In this document: one piece after another, positions 1-8,776 of the stretch
How the letters are laid out: every line of letters begins with the position of its first letter
Numbering within the stretch: the stretch's first letter is position 1
DNA from: Myxococcales bacterium
Lineage (GTDB): Bacteria > Myxococcota_A > Polyangia > Polyangiales > Polyangiaceae
Length of the DNA: 64,000 nt
Assembly (NCBI GenBank): GCA_023248745.1
Contig: JAHFDZ010000001.1
Span: 16,912 to 80,911 of the forward strand
Reading direction: 5' to 3'
Notes under the pieces: model-generated
Database searches by the model: none
Told to the model about the DNA's origin: nothing
Seen by the model: only the letters and a program-made list of their open reading frames with translations
Made by a program: the position numbers and the translations under genes

Positions 1-589
1 GCAAGTCGAACGCCAACGCCACACCACCGATACCGGCAATGGCACCGCCAACAGAAACGGCCATCACACGGGTCCAAAATACGTCGACACCACATGCGCG
101 AGCCGCGTTCGGCGATTCGCCGCACGCACGGACACGAAGTCCAAATACGGTGCTTCGGAAGACAATAATCGTAACAATGGTAGATCCAATTGCGAGGATC
201 ACGGTCGGATCGATAGGCCAACCGAAGCCCGACACGTTGGGCGAGTTTGAGCTCGACCCGTAGAGCGCGCGGAGCCCAACACGCGTGATTCCTACGGCGA
301 ACAGATTGAGCCCCAAGCCACTCAATAAAGCGTGCACGCCCGCACGCTCCACCAGGAGGCCGTGAACAAATCCGATCATCGCTCCTGCAACAATCCCTGC
401 GATGAGACCGAGCCACGCGCTTGACGTCGCGGCGTGCACCGCAATCGACACGAATGCTGAAACGATGAGCATGCCCTCAAGCGCTATGTTCACCACACCG
501 CTACGTTCGCTCCACACGCCGCCAAGCGCTGCACATCCGTAAGGCGCGGCAATCGCAATCACGTGCGTCGCAGTCACAATCGCGCTCAT
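1..589 (-). CDS. ABC transporter permease, second membrane subunit (partial, runs off left edge)
   Basis: This is an inner-membrane permease of the branched-chain/simple-sugar/nucleoside importer family (NupQ/BmpD-like). It starts with ATG at 589 and is open to base 1, so about 196 residues are visible and the C-terminus is missing. The reading frame is hydrophobic and carries the family signature VNIALEGMLIVSAF near the N-terminus, followed by alternating membrane helices. Its start overlaps the stop of the upstream permease by ATGA, so the two subunits are probably made in equal amounts. Together with the next two genes it forms one importer. The substrate-binding protein is not visible and may lie beyond the left edge. 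Substrate specificity is inferred from the family only. Confidence 0.85.
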   Translation of the reverse strand, partial: MSAIVTATHVIAIAAPYGCAALGGVWSERSGVVNIALEGMLIVSAFVSIAVHAATSSAWLGLIAGIVAGAMIGFVHGLLVERAGVHALLSGLGLNLFAVGITRVGLRALYGSSSNSPNVSGFGWPIDPTVILAIGSTIVTIIVFRSTVFGLRVRACGESPNAARACGVDVFWTRVMAVSVGGAIAGIGGVALAFDL

Positions 590-1644
590 GCCGTCGCCAC
601 CGATCCCAACGTCCGCTTCAGCGTTCCGCTCGCCCATGCGACGACAATGATGATGATCGCTTTGAGAACATCCATCACCTCCATCGGAAGAACGCCATTG
701 AGCGATAGACCTCCTTGCTCAAGCGTCGCGAGGACGAGGGCCGAGATCACGATGCCCTCTGGACGTCCGTCCCCAAGAATCGCAACGGCGATACCGGCAA
801 AACCTACGCCCGCGCCAAGGCCTAACTCGTAGTAGCCCTTGAACCCAAACACCGCCCCAAGCGGAACAAGCGCAGCGATCGCACCCGAAACGAGCATGGC
901 TTGAACGATCCTTCGCTTGATCGGAACGCGCGCGGCTTCGCATGCGCGAGGTCCATTCGCGATAAGCGCCAGCTCACGACCCATTACGGTCCGACGTAAA
1001 ACCACGCCAGCTAAAAGCACGACGGCCAGTCCCACGAAGAGCGCGATGCTCACCGCGCTCCCACGAAATTTCGAGAGGCGGATCGCATCCAGTCTCGCGA
1101 GGTGCAGCGGTACATCGGCAGTGCGAACCGTACCGCGAAGCGCGAGACCTGACGCCAGCGCGAACCCAATGATCGCGTCTGCAATGCGGTTCAAAACGAT
1201 CGTGGACACGACTTCATGCGCTCCAAAGCGCACCTTCAACAAAGCCGGAATCAAGGCCCAGAGGCAACCGATCGTCAAGGACGTTGCCAAAATGACGATC
1301 CAATGTGCGATCACGAATAGAAAATGCGCACTGTGCGATCCATTTTGAACGGCCCGTGAAAACAACGTCGCCATTGCCGCGGAGCCCAGACCCGCAAGTG
1401 CCGCTTGCCCTTCTACGCCCACGTTAAAGAGGCCTGCACGCAGCGCAAACGTGACCGCTGCACCGGCAAGCATCAGCGGTGTAGCTTTGTAGAGCACTTG
1501 CCCAGCGCCGTACCAGGTACCCCAGGTGCCGCGGTACAGAATGACGAGCAACTGCAAAGGCGACTCGCCGTATGCCAGCGCCGCCAAATTGAACGCGAGC
1601 CAGGCGGCACACAATCCGATGAGGCCGGCCGTGAGCGCCTTCAT
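586..1644 (-). CDS. ABC transporter permease, first membrane subunit
   Basis: This is a 352-residue inner-membrane permease of the nucleoside/simple-sugar ABC importer family (NupP/BmpC-like). Multiple hydrophobic helices run through its length, and the family motif FNVGVEGQAALAGLGSA lies around residues 73-89. The ATG at 1644 overlaps the stop of the ATPase gene (ATGA), and its own stop overlaps the next permease start. The order ATPase, permease, permease is the usual one for this importer class. The role is uptake of nucleosides or related small sugars at the cytoplasmic membrane. The exact substrate cannot be read from the sequence. Confidence 0.88.
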   Translation of the reverse strand: MKALTAGLIGLCAAWLAFNLAALAYGESPLQLLVILYRGTWGTWYGAGQVLYKATPLMLAGAAVTFALRAGLFNVGVEGQAALAGLGSAAMATLFSRAVQNGSHSAHFLFVIAHWIVILATSLTIGCLWALIPALLKVRFGAHEVVSTIVLNRIADAIIGFALASGLALRGTVRTADVPLHLARLDAIRLSKFRGSAVSIALFVGLAVVLLAGVVLRRTVMGRELALIANGPRACEAARVPIKRRIVQAMLVSGAIAALVPLGAVFGFKGYYELGLGAGVGFAGIAVAILGDGRPEGIVISALVLATLEQGGLSLNGVLPMEVMDVLKAIIIIVVAWASGTLKRTLGSVATA

Positions 1645-3092
1645 GCGGTGCCTCCGAGCATCAGCACACCAAATTCCTCGTCCGATAGCCCAGAATCAAA
1701 GCTACCGACGATTCTTCCCTTTGCGATCACCGCGATACGGTCGCAGTGCGTTCGAAGCTCGTTGAGGTCTGCACTCATCACGAGCGTCGCAACACCCGCC
1801 GCAGCTGCACGATCAATTTGCTCCCACAGCCCGGAGGCTGCCTCAACGTCGACACCACGCGTGGGATGGGCAATCACAAGCGCTCGCGCTCCGTTTGCAA
1901 CCGCCTGCAGCGCCCGAGCAACCACAATCTTTTGCTGATTTCCGCCGGAAAGTGCGCGCGTCTTAATGGTCACATCGGGAGGCTCGATTCCCGCAAGGAA
2001 TGCAAGTGCGTCGGCGCGACGTCGCACGTTGCCTTCGTCGATGAAGCCGCGATGGGCACTGCGTTCGAGGTCACCGAGCAATAGATTGTCTTCAACAGAG
2101 GCCTCCATCACGAGTCCTTCAGTCTGTCGATCGCCATAGACCATCGCGACATTTGAAGGCGTGATGGTACCGCTTTCTAATTCTCTAAGGCCTCCGATGG
2201 CCTCAAGCAGCTCTTCTTGACCGTTGCCTTCGACGCCCGCGAGCCCAACAATTTCGCCTGCCCGCACCTCAAGTGAGGCGCCTCGCAAACGTGGAGGAAC
2301 GCAGACATTCGAAAGGCAGAGCACTGGCTCGCCACACGCACGCACTGTCTTGCGCCGCGTTGCTACTTCTTCTTTGCCCATGATCGCGGAGGCCAGCGCA
2401 TGGGTGGAAGCCGGGGCCTGCAAAAAGTTAAACTCCTTGACGACTTTCCCATGACGCAACACGACAGCTGAAGCGCCATGCCGAACAACCTCGTCCAACT
2501 TGTGGCTGACAACGATGACGCATCGCCCTCGACCGACGAGCGCTTGCAACGCCTCGTACAATCGGGTGGCTTCCTGAGGCGTGAGTACGGCCGTTGGCTC
2601 ATCGAGAACAATCACGCGCGCATCGCGATAAAGCGCTCTCCCGATCTCGAGGCGTTGCTTGTCGCCAACGTCGAGCGCGCCCACACGCGTATCGAGGTCA
2701 ATCGAAAAACCTAACTCGTCAAGCGCCTTTCCTGTCTTCCGCTTTGCAAGATCCCAATCGATGCGTCCAAAACGCACAGGCTCATTGCCGAGCACAACGT
2801 TCTCAATTGCAGTCATCTCGTTGATCAACGCAAAGTGCTGCGCAACCATCGCAACACCACGATTTGCAGCCTCGCGGGTCGTAAAGGTGGCGAGCGGCAC
2901 GCCGCCAATGGCGATCACTCCCCGATCGGGCGCAAGCAATCCTGTCGCGCAACGAAGCAACGTGCTCTTGCCAGCACCGTTTTCTCCCAGCACAAAACTT
3001 AGCGCATGGTCAGGCAAATTGACCGTAACGTCTGAGACAGCCGCTTTGCCCGAGAAACTCTTACTGACGTCGCTGAATGAGATCGCCGTCAA
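1641..3092 (-). CDS. ABC transporter ATP-binding protein with two nucleotide-binding domains
   Basis: This is a 483-residue ATPase that powers the adjacent permeases. The first domain has Walker A GENGAGKST (residues 36-44), a DKQRLEIGRAL signature region and Walker B VIVLDEPT. The second has GVEGNGQEEL in place of a true Walker A, signature LSGGNQQK and a Walker B-like VIAHPTRG. A degenerate second Walker A is normal in the RbsA/NupO double-ATPase family. The start is uncertain: the reading frame has no ATG near the conserved N-terminus, and the TTG at 3092 is preceded by a GGCGGG ribosome-binding sequence. It follows ddl by about 30 bases. The first gene of the importer unit may be cotranscribed with ddl. 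Confidence 0.88.
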   Translation of the reverse strand: MTAISFSDVSKSFSGKAAVSDVTVNLPDHALSFVLGENGAGKSTLLRCATGLLAPDRGVIAIGGVPLATFTTREAANRGVAMVAQHFALINEMTAIENVVLGNEPVRFGRIDWDLAKRKTGKALDELGFSIDLDTRVGALDVGDKQRLEIGRALYRDARVIVLDEPTAVLTPQEATRLYEALQALVGRGRCVIVVSHKLDEVVRHGASAVVLRHGKVVKEFNFLQAPASTHALASAIMGKEEVATRRKTVRACGEPVLCLSNVCVPPRLRGASLEVRAGEIVGLAGVEGNGQEELLEAIGGLRELESGTITPSNVAMVYGDRQTEGLVMEASVEDNLLLGDLERSAHRGFIDEGNVRRRADALAFLAGIEPPDVTIKTRALSGGNQQKIVVARALQAVANGARALVIAHPTRGVDVEAASGLWEQIDRAAAAGVATLVMSADLNELRTHCDRIAVIAKGRIVGSFDSGLSDEEFGVLMLGGTA

Positions 3093-3122
3093 TTTGCCCG
3101 CCAGATCGTCAACGCGTCGGTC

Positions 3123-4142
3123 TTACCCGGCAATGCTTCGGACATGCGGCCGCACGACACCACGCAATGCAACACTATCTGATGATCGAGGTGCGCTATC
3201 GCAAGACGCCTGTTCGAGACCCGGGCGAAGCGAAGCCGTTCGTAAGATCATTTCGCAAAGCGTGCCGTAGTCAATGCCGGCACTTGCCGCGATTTTGGGC
3301 AACAGCGAGGTTTCGGTCAAACCGGGCGAAGTGTTCACCTCGAGCACGTATTCGTTCTCACCCTCGGTCACGAGAAGATCGACACGACATGCGCCCGAAC
3401 ATTCGAGGGCGCGATAAGCACGAAGCGCAAGATTCATGACGCCGCCAGCGCGCGTTGCATCAAGCCGCGGCGGGCAGATCGTATCGCTGAGCCCTGGTGT
3501 GTACTTCGCTTCGTAATCAAAGATGCCGTTGTGCGAAACGATCTCAATGCCGCCCAATACGCGGCCGTCAAGAATGCCGACGTGCACTTCCATCCCTTTC
3601 ACGTAGCGTTCGACAAGCAAATTCGAATCGTGCGCGAGGCCGAGCTGAATCGCACTGCGCAACTCTCCCATGTCGTTCGCGCGCGCGAGACCGACACTCG
3701 ATCCTTCGTTCCGCGGCTTTACGATTACGGGGAAGCCAAAGCTGCCATGAACAACATCGAGAGCGTCGAGCGTCTCTTCGGTGGCAACGTAGTAAGGCGG
3801 CGTTGGAACGTTATGTAACCGGAACAGTTCCTTTGATTTCAGCTTGTCCATTGCTAGTGCCGAAGCGAGCACACCCGAACCGGTATAGGGAATCTGCATC
3901 CATTCGAGGAGCCCCTGCACGCACCCGTCTTCGCCACCTCGACCGTGGAGCGCGAGAAACGCAATATTGATGTTCGCCTTGCGGATCAAAATGTCGAGCG
4001 GCGCGCAATCATGATCGATCACGATCTTGACCACATCGTATCCGCGATCGGCAAGCGCGCTCGCCACGCCTTCACCTGTGGAGAGAGACACCCGGCGCTC
4101 CGCGCCTAGGCCACCCATCAACACCCCGATGCGTTCTTTCAT
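3123..4142 (-). CDS. ddl: D-alanine--D-alanine ligase
   Basis: This cytoplasmic ATP-grasp enzyme joins two D-alanines for peptidoglycan precursors. The N-terminus carries a GGLGAERRVSL motif with Glu15, as in known Ddl enzymes. The central KPRNEGSSVGLA segment is the ATP-grasp lysine and serine loop, and the C-terminal VNTSPGLTETSL holds the metal-binding Asn and the substrate-binding region. The frame opens further upstream at 4175, but the ATG at 4142 is preferred: it begins MKERIGVLMGG as the family does, and GAGGAG lies 7 bases upstream. The protein is 339 residues, normal for the family. It stands alone here, without murC/murB or ftsQ neighbours. Confidence 0.93.
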   Translation of the reverse strand: MKERIGVLMGGLGAERRVSLSTGEGVASALADRGYDVVKIVIDHDCAPLDILIRKANINIAFLALHGRGGEDGCVQGLLEWMQIPYTGSGVLASALAMDKLKSKELFRLHNVPTPPYYVATEETLDALDVVHGSFGFPVIVKPRNEGSSVGLARANDMGELRSAIQLGLAHDSNLLVERYVKGMEVHVGILDGRVLGGIEIVSHNGIFDYEAKYTPGLSDTICPPRLDATRAGGVMNLALRAYRALECSGACRVDLLVTEGENEYVLEVNTSPGLTETSLLPKIAASAGIDYGTLCEMILRTASLRPGLEQASCDSAPRSSDSVALRGVVRPHVRSIAG

Positions 4143-4149
4143 CGACTCG

Positions 4150-4155
4150 CTCCTC
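4150..4155 (-). promoter_or_regulatory. Ribosome-binding site of ddl
   Basis: The minus strand reads GAGGAG here, 7 bases before the ATG at 4142. It supports that ATG over the longer open frame from 4175. Confidence 0.7.
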
Positions 4156-4335
4156 GTCGCAAAGGCAATAAGCAAGCGTTACGCCAACTTGCTCGTGCCG
4201 CGATCACGCCGCCTCTGCCGACGACGACGCGAACGCTCGTTTGAACGCGTGTGCAAACAGCCACACGTATTCGACAAAAGCCACACTCTTTCGCATATCA
4301 AGTCGTCGTTTGGTAGGGCAACTTCTGCGGTGGCG

Positions 4336-5133
4336 TCAATCGATCTCAACGACAATAGCCGTGATGTTGTCTTTGCCCCCGCGGCCGTTCGCAAGATCAA
4401 TCAGCTTCGTCGTTGCGGCCTCTGCACCGAGCGGAATGATCGCATCAAGGTCGCCCGGCTTCATGTAACCGTGCAGGCCATCGCTACACAAAAGAAAGCG
4501 TTGTCCCGCCTCGAGTTCGACGAGGCCCGTGTCGACTTGCACGTAGTCACGATTGCCGACAGCCCGGGTGATGACGTTCTTGTGCGGTGACTTCTTGGCT
4601 TCCTGCTCGGTGATGAGTCCGTGTTTAATTTGCCAAGCGACGAGCGTGTGGTCTTCGGTGAGTTGGTCAACTGTGTTGCCAATCACGCGGTAGATGCGAC
4701 TGTCTCCCACCTGCGCCGTAATCGCGAAATCACCCAGCACGAGGAGCGCACTAATCGTGGTGCCCATCCCGCTCTTCTTGCTATCGAGTTCGGCGATCGA
4801 AAAGACCATGTAGGTTGCGGCTTGCACCGCGCTCTCGAGCAAACGGAATGCGGCACGAACGTGTCCTTCGACGAGCGGCACATTCAGCGGCTTGAGCTCA
4901 CCGATGCCGCGCTTGACCATTCCGTAAATCGTGTCGACAGCTTCGCTACTCGCAACCTCGCCAGCGGCATGCCCGCCCATTCCGTCTGCAACGACGTAGA
5001 GGCCGAGGCGATCGTCGCGGAAGAATGCATCTTCGTTCGAAGGCCTTTTGCGTCCGAGATCGGAAAGTCCGTGACTGAGCCGACGAAATGAACTTCGTGC
5101 GATCTCAGGAAGCGGCGACGTGCGCGGCACCAT
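4336..5133 (-). CDS. PP2C-family serine/threonine protein phosphatase
   Basis: This 265-residue soluble protein phosphatase probably reverses kinase signalling. The PP2C/PPM motifs appear in order: RPSNEDAFF, VADGMGGHAAGE (metal-binding aspartate), GDSRIYR, LCSDGLHGYM and KDNITAIVV. No membrane segment or extra domain is visible. The ATG at 5133 has no clear ribosome-binding sequence, but a TATACT box lies 10 bases upstream, so a leaderless transcript is possible. A 193-base spacer separates it from ddl, with no convincing gene. The partner kinase is not adjacent, although a membrane kinase lies at 33.8-35.3 kb. Confidence 0.92.
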   Translation of the reverse strand: MVPRTSPLPEIARSSFRRLSHGLSDLGRKRPSNEDAFFRDDRLGLYVVADGMGGHAAGEVASSEAVDTIYGMVKRGIGELKPLNVPLVEGHVRAAFRLLESAVQAATYMVFSIAELDSKKSGMGTTISALLVLGDFAITAQVGDSRIYRVIGNTVDQLTEDHTLVAWQIKHGLITEQEAKKSPHKNVITRAVGNRDYVQVDTGLVELEAGQRFLLCSDGLHGYMKPGDLDAIIPLGAEAATTKLIDLANGRGGKDNITAIVVEID

Positions 5134-5143
5134 ATTGAATATG

Positions 5144-5149
5144 AGTATA
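5144..5149 (-). promoter_or_regulatory. Candidate -10 box of the PP2C phosphatase gene
   Basis: The minus strand reads TATACT 10 bases before the ATG. Transcription would start about 3 bases before the start codon. No good -35 at 17-base spacing was found, so this is tentative. Confidence 0.3.
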
Positions 5150-5222
5150 TCGCTGCAACCTGCATCCGGCCCTTAATTGTAAACGCACCGGATCTGAAGC
5201 GTCCTATAACCGTGGGCCGCGC

Positions 5223-6557
5223 ATGCCTACACCTACATTCCTCGACAAGCTGAACGCTAAGGCGTCCCCCAATGCGCGTTTGCGTTGGGCAGGTGACCAT
5301 CCTTTTGGACGCGATCGCGTCATGCGATACGAGCTCGGAAATGGACTCACGGTCCTTCTCCTGGTCGACAGGTCAGCTCCTGTTGTGAGCTATGCAACTT
5401 GGTATCGCGTCGGCTCAAGGCACGAAAAACCAGGAAAAACCGGACTTGCTCACTTTTTCGAACACTTGATGTTCAATGAAACCGAGCACCTCAAAGCGGG
5501 CGAGTTCGATCGAAAGCTGGAAGAAAGCGGTGCCGAGTCGAACGCGGCAACTTGGCTCGACTGGACCTACTACTACGAAGCGCTCCCTGCCGACCGCGTA
5601 GGCCTTGCCATCAAGCTTGAAGCCGATCGCATGTCGCACCTCGTTCTTCGTGAGCCCCAGGTGGAAAGCGAGCGCGAAGTGGTGTCAAACGAGCGTCGCA
5701 TGCGGGTCGACGACGATCCTGACGGCATCGCCAACGAGCTGCTCTACAAACTCGCCTACACGAAGCACTCGTACCATTGGCCAACGATTGGCTGGATGGA
5801 GGACATCAAGGCGTACACGCCCGCCGACTGCGAAGCCTTCTACCGCGCGTTCTATGCGCCCAACAACGCAACGGTCGTCATTGTCGGTGACATCAAGCCG
5901 CAAAGTGTCCTCGCAAAGTTACAAAAAGCGTACGGCGAAATTCCGTCCTCCGTCGTACCTCCCGAAGACATCGCACCGGAGCCCCCACAACTCGAGCCTC
6001 GAAGCGTCGAAGTCGTCAAGCCAACGACAAACGAAAAGGTGTTCATCGGCTACATGGGCCCATCTCTTGGCGACCACGATCACACGCCGCTCAATGTACT
6101 CGCGGAGATTATGTCCGGTGGACGGGCATCGCGGCTCTACACCAAGCTCGTCACCGAAAAAGAAATCGCAACCGAGCCTCGCTGCTGGGCGGCCACATTT
6201 CGTGATCCCGGCATCTTTGAAATCACGGCCGCAGCGCGTGACGGGCACACCGCGAGAGAGCTCGAACAAGTGATCGTCAGTGAAATTGACAAATTGAGTA
6301 CAGAACTCGTTACCGACGAAGAACTCGAGCGCGCGAAGGCAAGGCTCGAACTGTCGCAAGTGCAATCGCTCGAGACCGCAAGCGGCAAAGCCGAACAGAT
6401 TGGCTTCTATGAAACCGTGCTCGGAGAGCCAAGCGCGGCGTTCATCCGGCTAGAGGCGACACGAAAGGTCAAGAAAGAGGACATTCGCCGCGTAGCCCGC
6501 CGCTACCTCGTCGAACGTGCGCGAAATACCGTCTACCTACTTCCCGAGGCTCCCTGA
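5223..6557 (+). CDS. M16 family zinc metallopeptidase (catalytic subunit)
   Basis: This 444-residue peptidase belongs to the pitrilysin/processing-protease family. The inverted zinc motif HFFEH is at residues 77-81, and a downstream ESEREVVSNERR segment supplies the third zinc-ligand glutamate. Two roughly equal halves are visible, with the inactive second half ending in a normal M16_C region. No signal peptide is seen, so a cytoplasmic location is likely, unlike the second M16 pair at 36.7-39.5 kb. It shares one base with the next gene (TGATG), which encodes a partner lacking the zinc motif. Family knowledge suggests a heterodimeric clamp degrading peptides. Confidence 0.92.
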   Translation: MPTPTFLDKLNAKASPNARLRWAGDHPFGRDRVMRYELGNGLTVLLLVDRSAPVVSYATWYRVGSRHEKPGKTGLAHFFEHLMFNETEHLKAGEFDRKLEESGAESNAATWLDWTYYYEALPADRVGLAIKLEADRMSHLVLREPQVESEREVVSNERRMRVDDDPDGIANELLYKLAYTKHSYHWPTIGWMEDIKAYTPADCEAFYRAFYAPNNATVVIVGDIKPQSVLAKLQKAYGEIPSSVVPPEDIAPEPPQLEPRSVEVVKPTTNEKVFIGYMGPSLGDHDHTPLNVLAEIMSGGRASRLYTKLVTEKEIATEPRCWAATFRDPGIFEITAAARDGHTARELEQVIVSEIDKLSTELVTDEELERAKARLELSQVQSLETASGKAEQIGFYETVLGEPSAAFIRLEATRKVKKEDIRRVARRYLVERARNTVYLLPEAP

Positions 6558-7867
6558 TGCCAGAGTCACAAACACTGAGTAGCGGCACGAGCCTGATCGT
6601 CGAATCGGCGCATACCGTTCCGCTCGTCTCTATGGTGATCGCACTACGCACGGGTCCGGCGCACGATCCAACGGACCGACTCGGCTTGGCACGTATTGCC
6701 CTGCGCATGCTTCGACGCGGAACGAGTAAGCTCACTTCACGCGCGATCGATGAGCGCATCGATTTGCTTGGTGCAGAACTCGCTGTGGACACATCGTCGA
6801 CTTCAATCGCGATGCATGCGCAGGTGATCTCCCGCAATTTCGGCGCCTTCATCGAACTGCTTACCGAGCTACTCAGCGATCCAAAAACCGACACAGACGA
6901 ACTCGAGCGCCTCAAGCGTGAAACTCTCGCCGAGATTACGGAGTCTCTCGACAGCGATCGCGGCCTTGCGCAGCGCGCGTTTTCGCGAGGCTTCTTTGGC
7001 GATCATCCTTACGGACGGCCCGGAAACGGAACGTTGGCTACCGTCGGCCACATCACACAAGACGACGTGAAGCGCTACTACACCACGCACCTCGTCCACG
7101 GCAACGTCGTGATCGGACTCTCCGGCGACGTAACTTCTGCGCAAGCAATTGACGCCGCGAATGCACTTTCGAACGCGCTTCGCACGGGTAAGCCGCTTGT
7201 CGATTCAGTCGGACCTCCACTCATGCCAGACGGCCGCACCATTTGGTTTGCGGACAAGCCCGATCGTACGCAGTCGCAACTCGTGGTCGGCACGCTGGGC
7301 ACGTCGGCAAAAGATCCCGACCACCACGCGCTCATCGTTGCGAACGCAATCTTCGGTGGCACATTTACGTCGCGCCTCATGCGTGAAGTGAGAAGCAAGC
7401 GCGGATGGTCGTATGGCGCGAGCTCTCGCTTAAGCCTCGAAAGAGCGCGGCACGCATTTGCAATGTCGACGGCACCGGGTACAGCCGACACAGGGCCGTG
7501 CCTAGCGCTGATGATCAAGTTGCTCGAAGCGTGGGTCGAAAACGGCGTAACACCGCGCGAAACGAGCTTCATTCAGCGGTATCTCGTTCGTTCGCATGCC
7601 TTCGACGAAGATACTGCAGCCAAGAGGTTACATTTATCCGTCGACACAGAACTCCTTGGCCTTCCGGCAGATTATTATCGTAACTACAAAAGTTCTATTT
7701 CTGCCGTGACGCCAGAAGCGGCCTCCCAAGCTGTGAAGAAGCGCCTCTCGGCCTCTAACTTGGTGATCGCCATTTCAGGAACAGCAAGCGACACGCTCGA
7801 TGCAGTTACAAAAGCCGTGCCCGACTTAGCGGGTGCGCACGTGCTGCCGTTTGCAGAGCTTGGGTAG
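6557..7867 (+). CDS. M16 family peptidase-like protein, non-catalytic subunit
   Basis: This 436-residue M16-fold protein has no HxxEH motif: the equivalent region reads LARIALRMLRRGT. It keeps the SKRGWSYGASS segment, the Arg/Tyr region that inactive M16 partners contribute to the active chamber of the catalytic subunit. Translation is coupled to the upstream catalytic gene through a one-base overlap. The obvious reading is an alpha/beta-type heterodimer like the mitochondrial processing peptidase or Sphingomonas M16 pairs. No signal peptide is visible. Confidence 0.9.
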   Translation: MPESQTLSSGTSLIVESAHTVPLVSMVIALRTGPAHDPTDRLGLARIALRMLRRGTSKLTSRAIDERIDLLGAELAVDTSSTSIAMHAQVISRNFGAFIELLTELLSDPKTDTDELERLKRETLAEITESLDSDRGLAQRAFSRGFFGDHPYGRPGNGTLATVGHITQDDVKRYYTTHLVHGNVVIGLSGDVTSAQAIDAANALSNALRTGKPLVDSVGPPLMPDGRTIWFADKPDRTQSQLVVGTLGTSAKDPDHHALIVANAIFGGTFTSRLMREVRSKRGWSYGASSRLSLERARHAFAMSTAPGTADTGPCLALMIKLLEAWVENGVTPRETSFIQRYLVRSHAFDEDTAAKRLHLSVDTELLGLPADYYRNYKSSISAVTPEAASQAVKKRLSASNLVIAISGTASDTLDAVTKAVPDLAGAHVLPFAELG

Positions 7868-7876
7868 TGAGCGCAG

Positions 7877-8776
7877 TCACCAGGCGAAGCCGACCCCTGT
7901 CTCAAGTCGAAGCATCGGCGCAGCCCACTGCCGAACGACGCGATCGGCGAAAGCGATCTCCGCCGGAGGTAGGCCGACACCGACCGCAGCGGAAACTGGG
8001 ATGTACCAATGATCTCCAAGGTTGATCCCCGATTCGATCCTCGCAAATGAGAGTGCGCTCCACTTCGTCTCTCGCTTGCCCACAAAGCCGCTTTCCGCGC
8101 TCCCGCTCACCACAATGTTGGATGCCGCAAGTCCGACGCTGACGCGAAGCCGTAAGACGTCGTCAATCAACCTAATTGTCAAGCTACTTGCCAAACTAGA
8201 AGAGCCAAGTGACGTCGTCCCTTCTGGACCGTGCACGAACCCCAGGGCAATCGGCAGGGTGCCTTCAAGGTTGAGCCCAAGCATACGGCTTGGAAACCAG
8301 GTCACCCTTCCGGCAAGGTCCAATCCTGGCGTGCCTCCTTGCCAAACGACGCTCGGCATGACGCTCAGCTCAAACGAGCGAAGCGTGTTGCGACGCACGT
8401 GGGCCACTTCAGGCGGAGGGCGCACCCCTGTTGGCGTCGAAGCTGATGGTTGAGCGCTGGTCGTCGTCGGGGTCGCACCAGGATTGTTCGGCGGCTTGGG
8501 CGCTGGCTCCTCACCCGGCAAGAGCTCGAGCAGCGCCGCGCGAACGGCCTCTGCCAGCCTCACGCGATCATCACGCGTGAGTGCGCTAAAGACGCGCTTC
8601 TTGCCCGCAATCTCAACAACACACTCGCCTTCGCTTGCGCAACGCACGATTGCCTTCGCGTCACAGGGCGCGCTGCACACGGTGAGTTCGTTCGTGCGAA
8701 GCTCGACTTCGAGTTCCGGCGAGCCTCCTTCAACGAGTACGGCGCGTACGGCAGCAATAGCAAGAACACCGCTCAC
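7877..8776 (-). CDS. Hypothetical envelope protein, third gene of the ECF/FecR operon
   Basis: This is a 299-residue protein of unknown function. The start is GTG at 8776, overlapping the FecR stop. A short hydrophobic N-terminus is followed by a small domain with four cysteines (VCSAPCDAK and VRCASEGEC), then a Pro/Thr/Ser-rich linker around residues 92-120. The remaining ~175 residues alternate hydrophobic and polar positions and end in GVGFAW. The alternating pattern and terminal aromatic residue resemble an outer-membrane beta-barrel, but this is inference. Operon position behind a sigma factor and a FecR protein suggests it is the regulated output or the sensor of the circuit. Confidence 0.6.
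   Translation of the reverse strand: MSGVLAIAAVRAVLVEGGSPELEVELRTNELTVCSAPCDAKAIVRCASEGECVVEIAGKKRVFSALTRDDRVRLAEAVRAALLELLPGEEPAPKPPNNPGATPTTTSAQPSASTPTGVRPPPEVAHVRRNTLRSFELSVMPSVVWQGGTPGLDLAGRVTWFPSRMLGLNLEGTLPIALGFVHGPEGTTSLGSSSLASSLTIRLIDDVLRLRVSVGLAASNIVVSGSAESGFVGKRETKWSALSFARIESGINLGDHWYIPVSAAVGVGLPPAEIAFADRVVRQWAAPMLRLETGVGFAW

Noticed and set aside
4143-4335. Arg-rich short minus-strand frame (RRRRQRRR) between ddl and the phosphatase
   Set aside because: It overlaps the phosphatase 3' end in another frame, lacks a ribosome-binding site and looks like chance translation of GC-rich spacer.
6557-7867. Possibility that the motif-less M16 gene is a pseudogene
   Set aside because: It is full length, in frame and translationally coupled, and keeps the partner-subunit motif, so it is better explained as the non-catalytic subunit.
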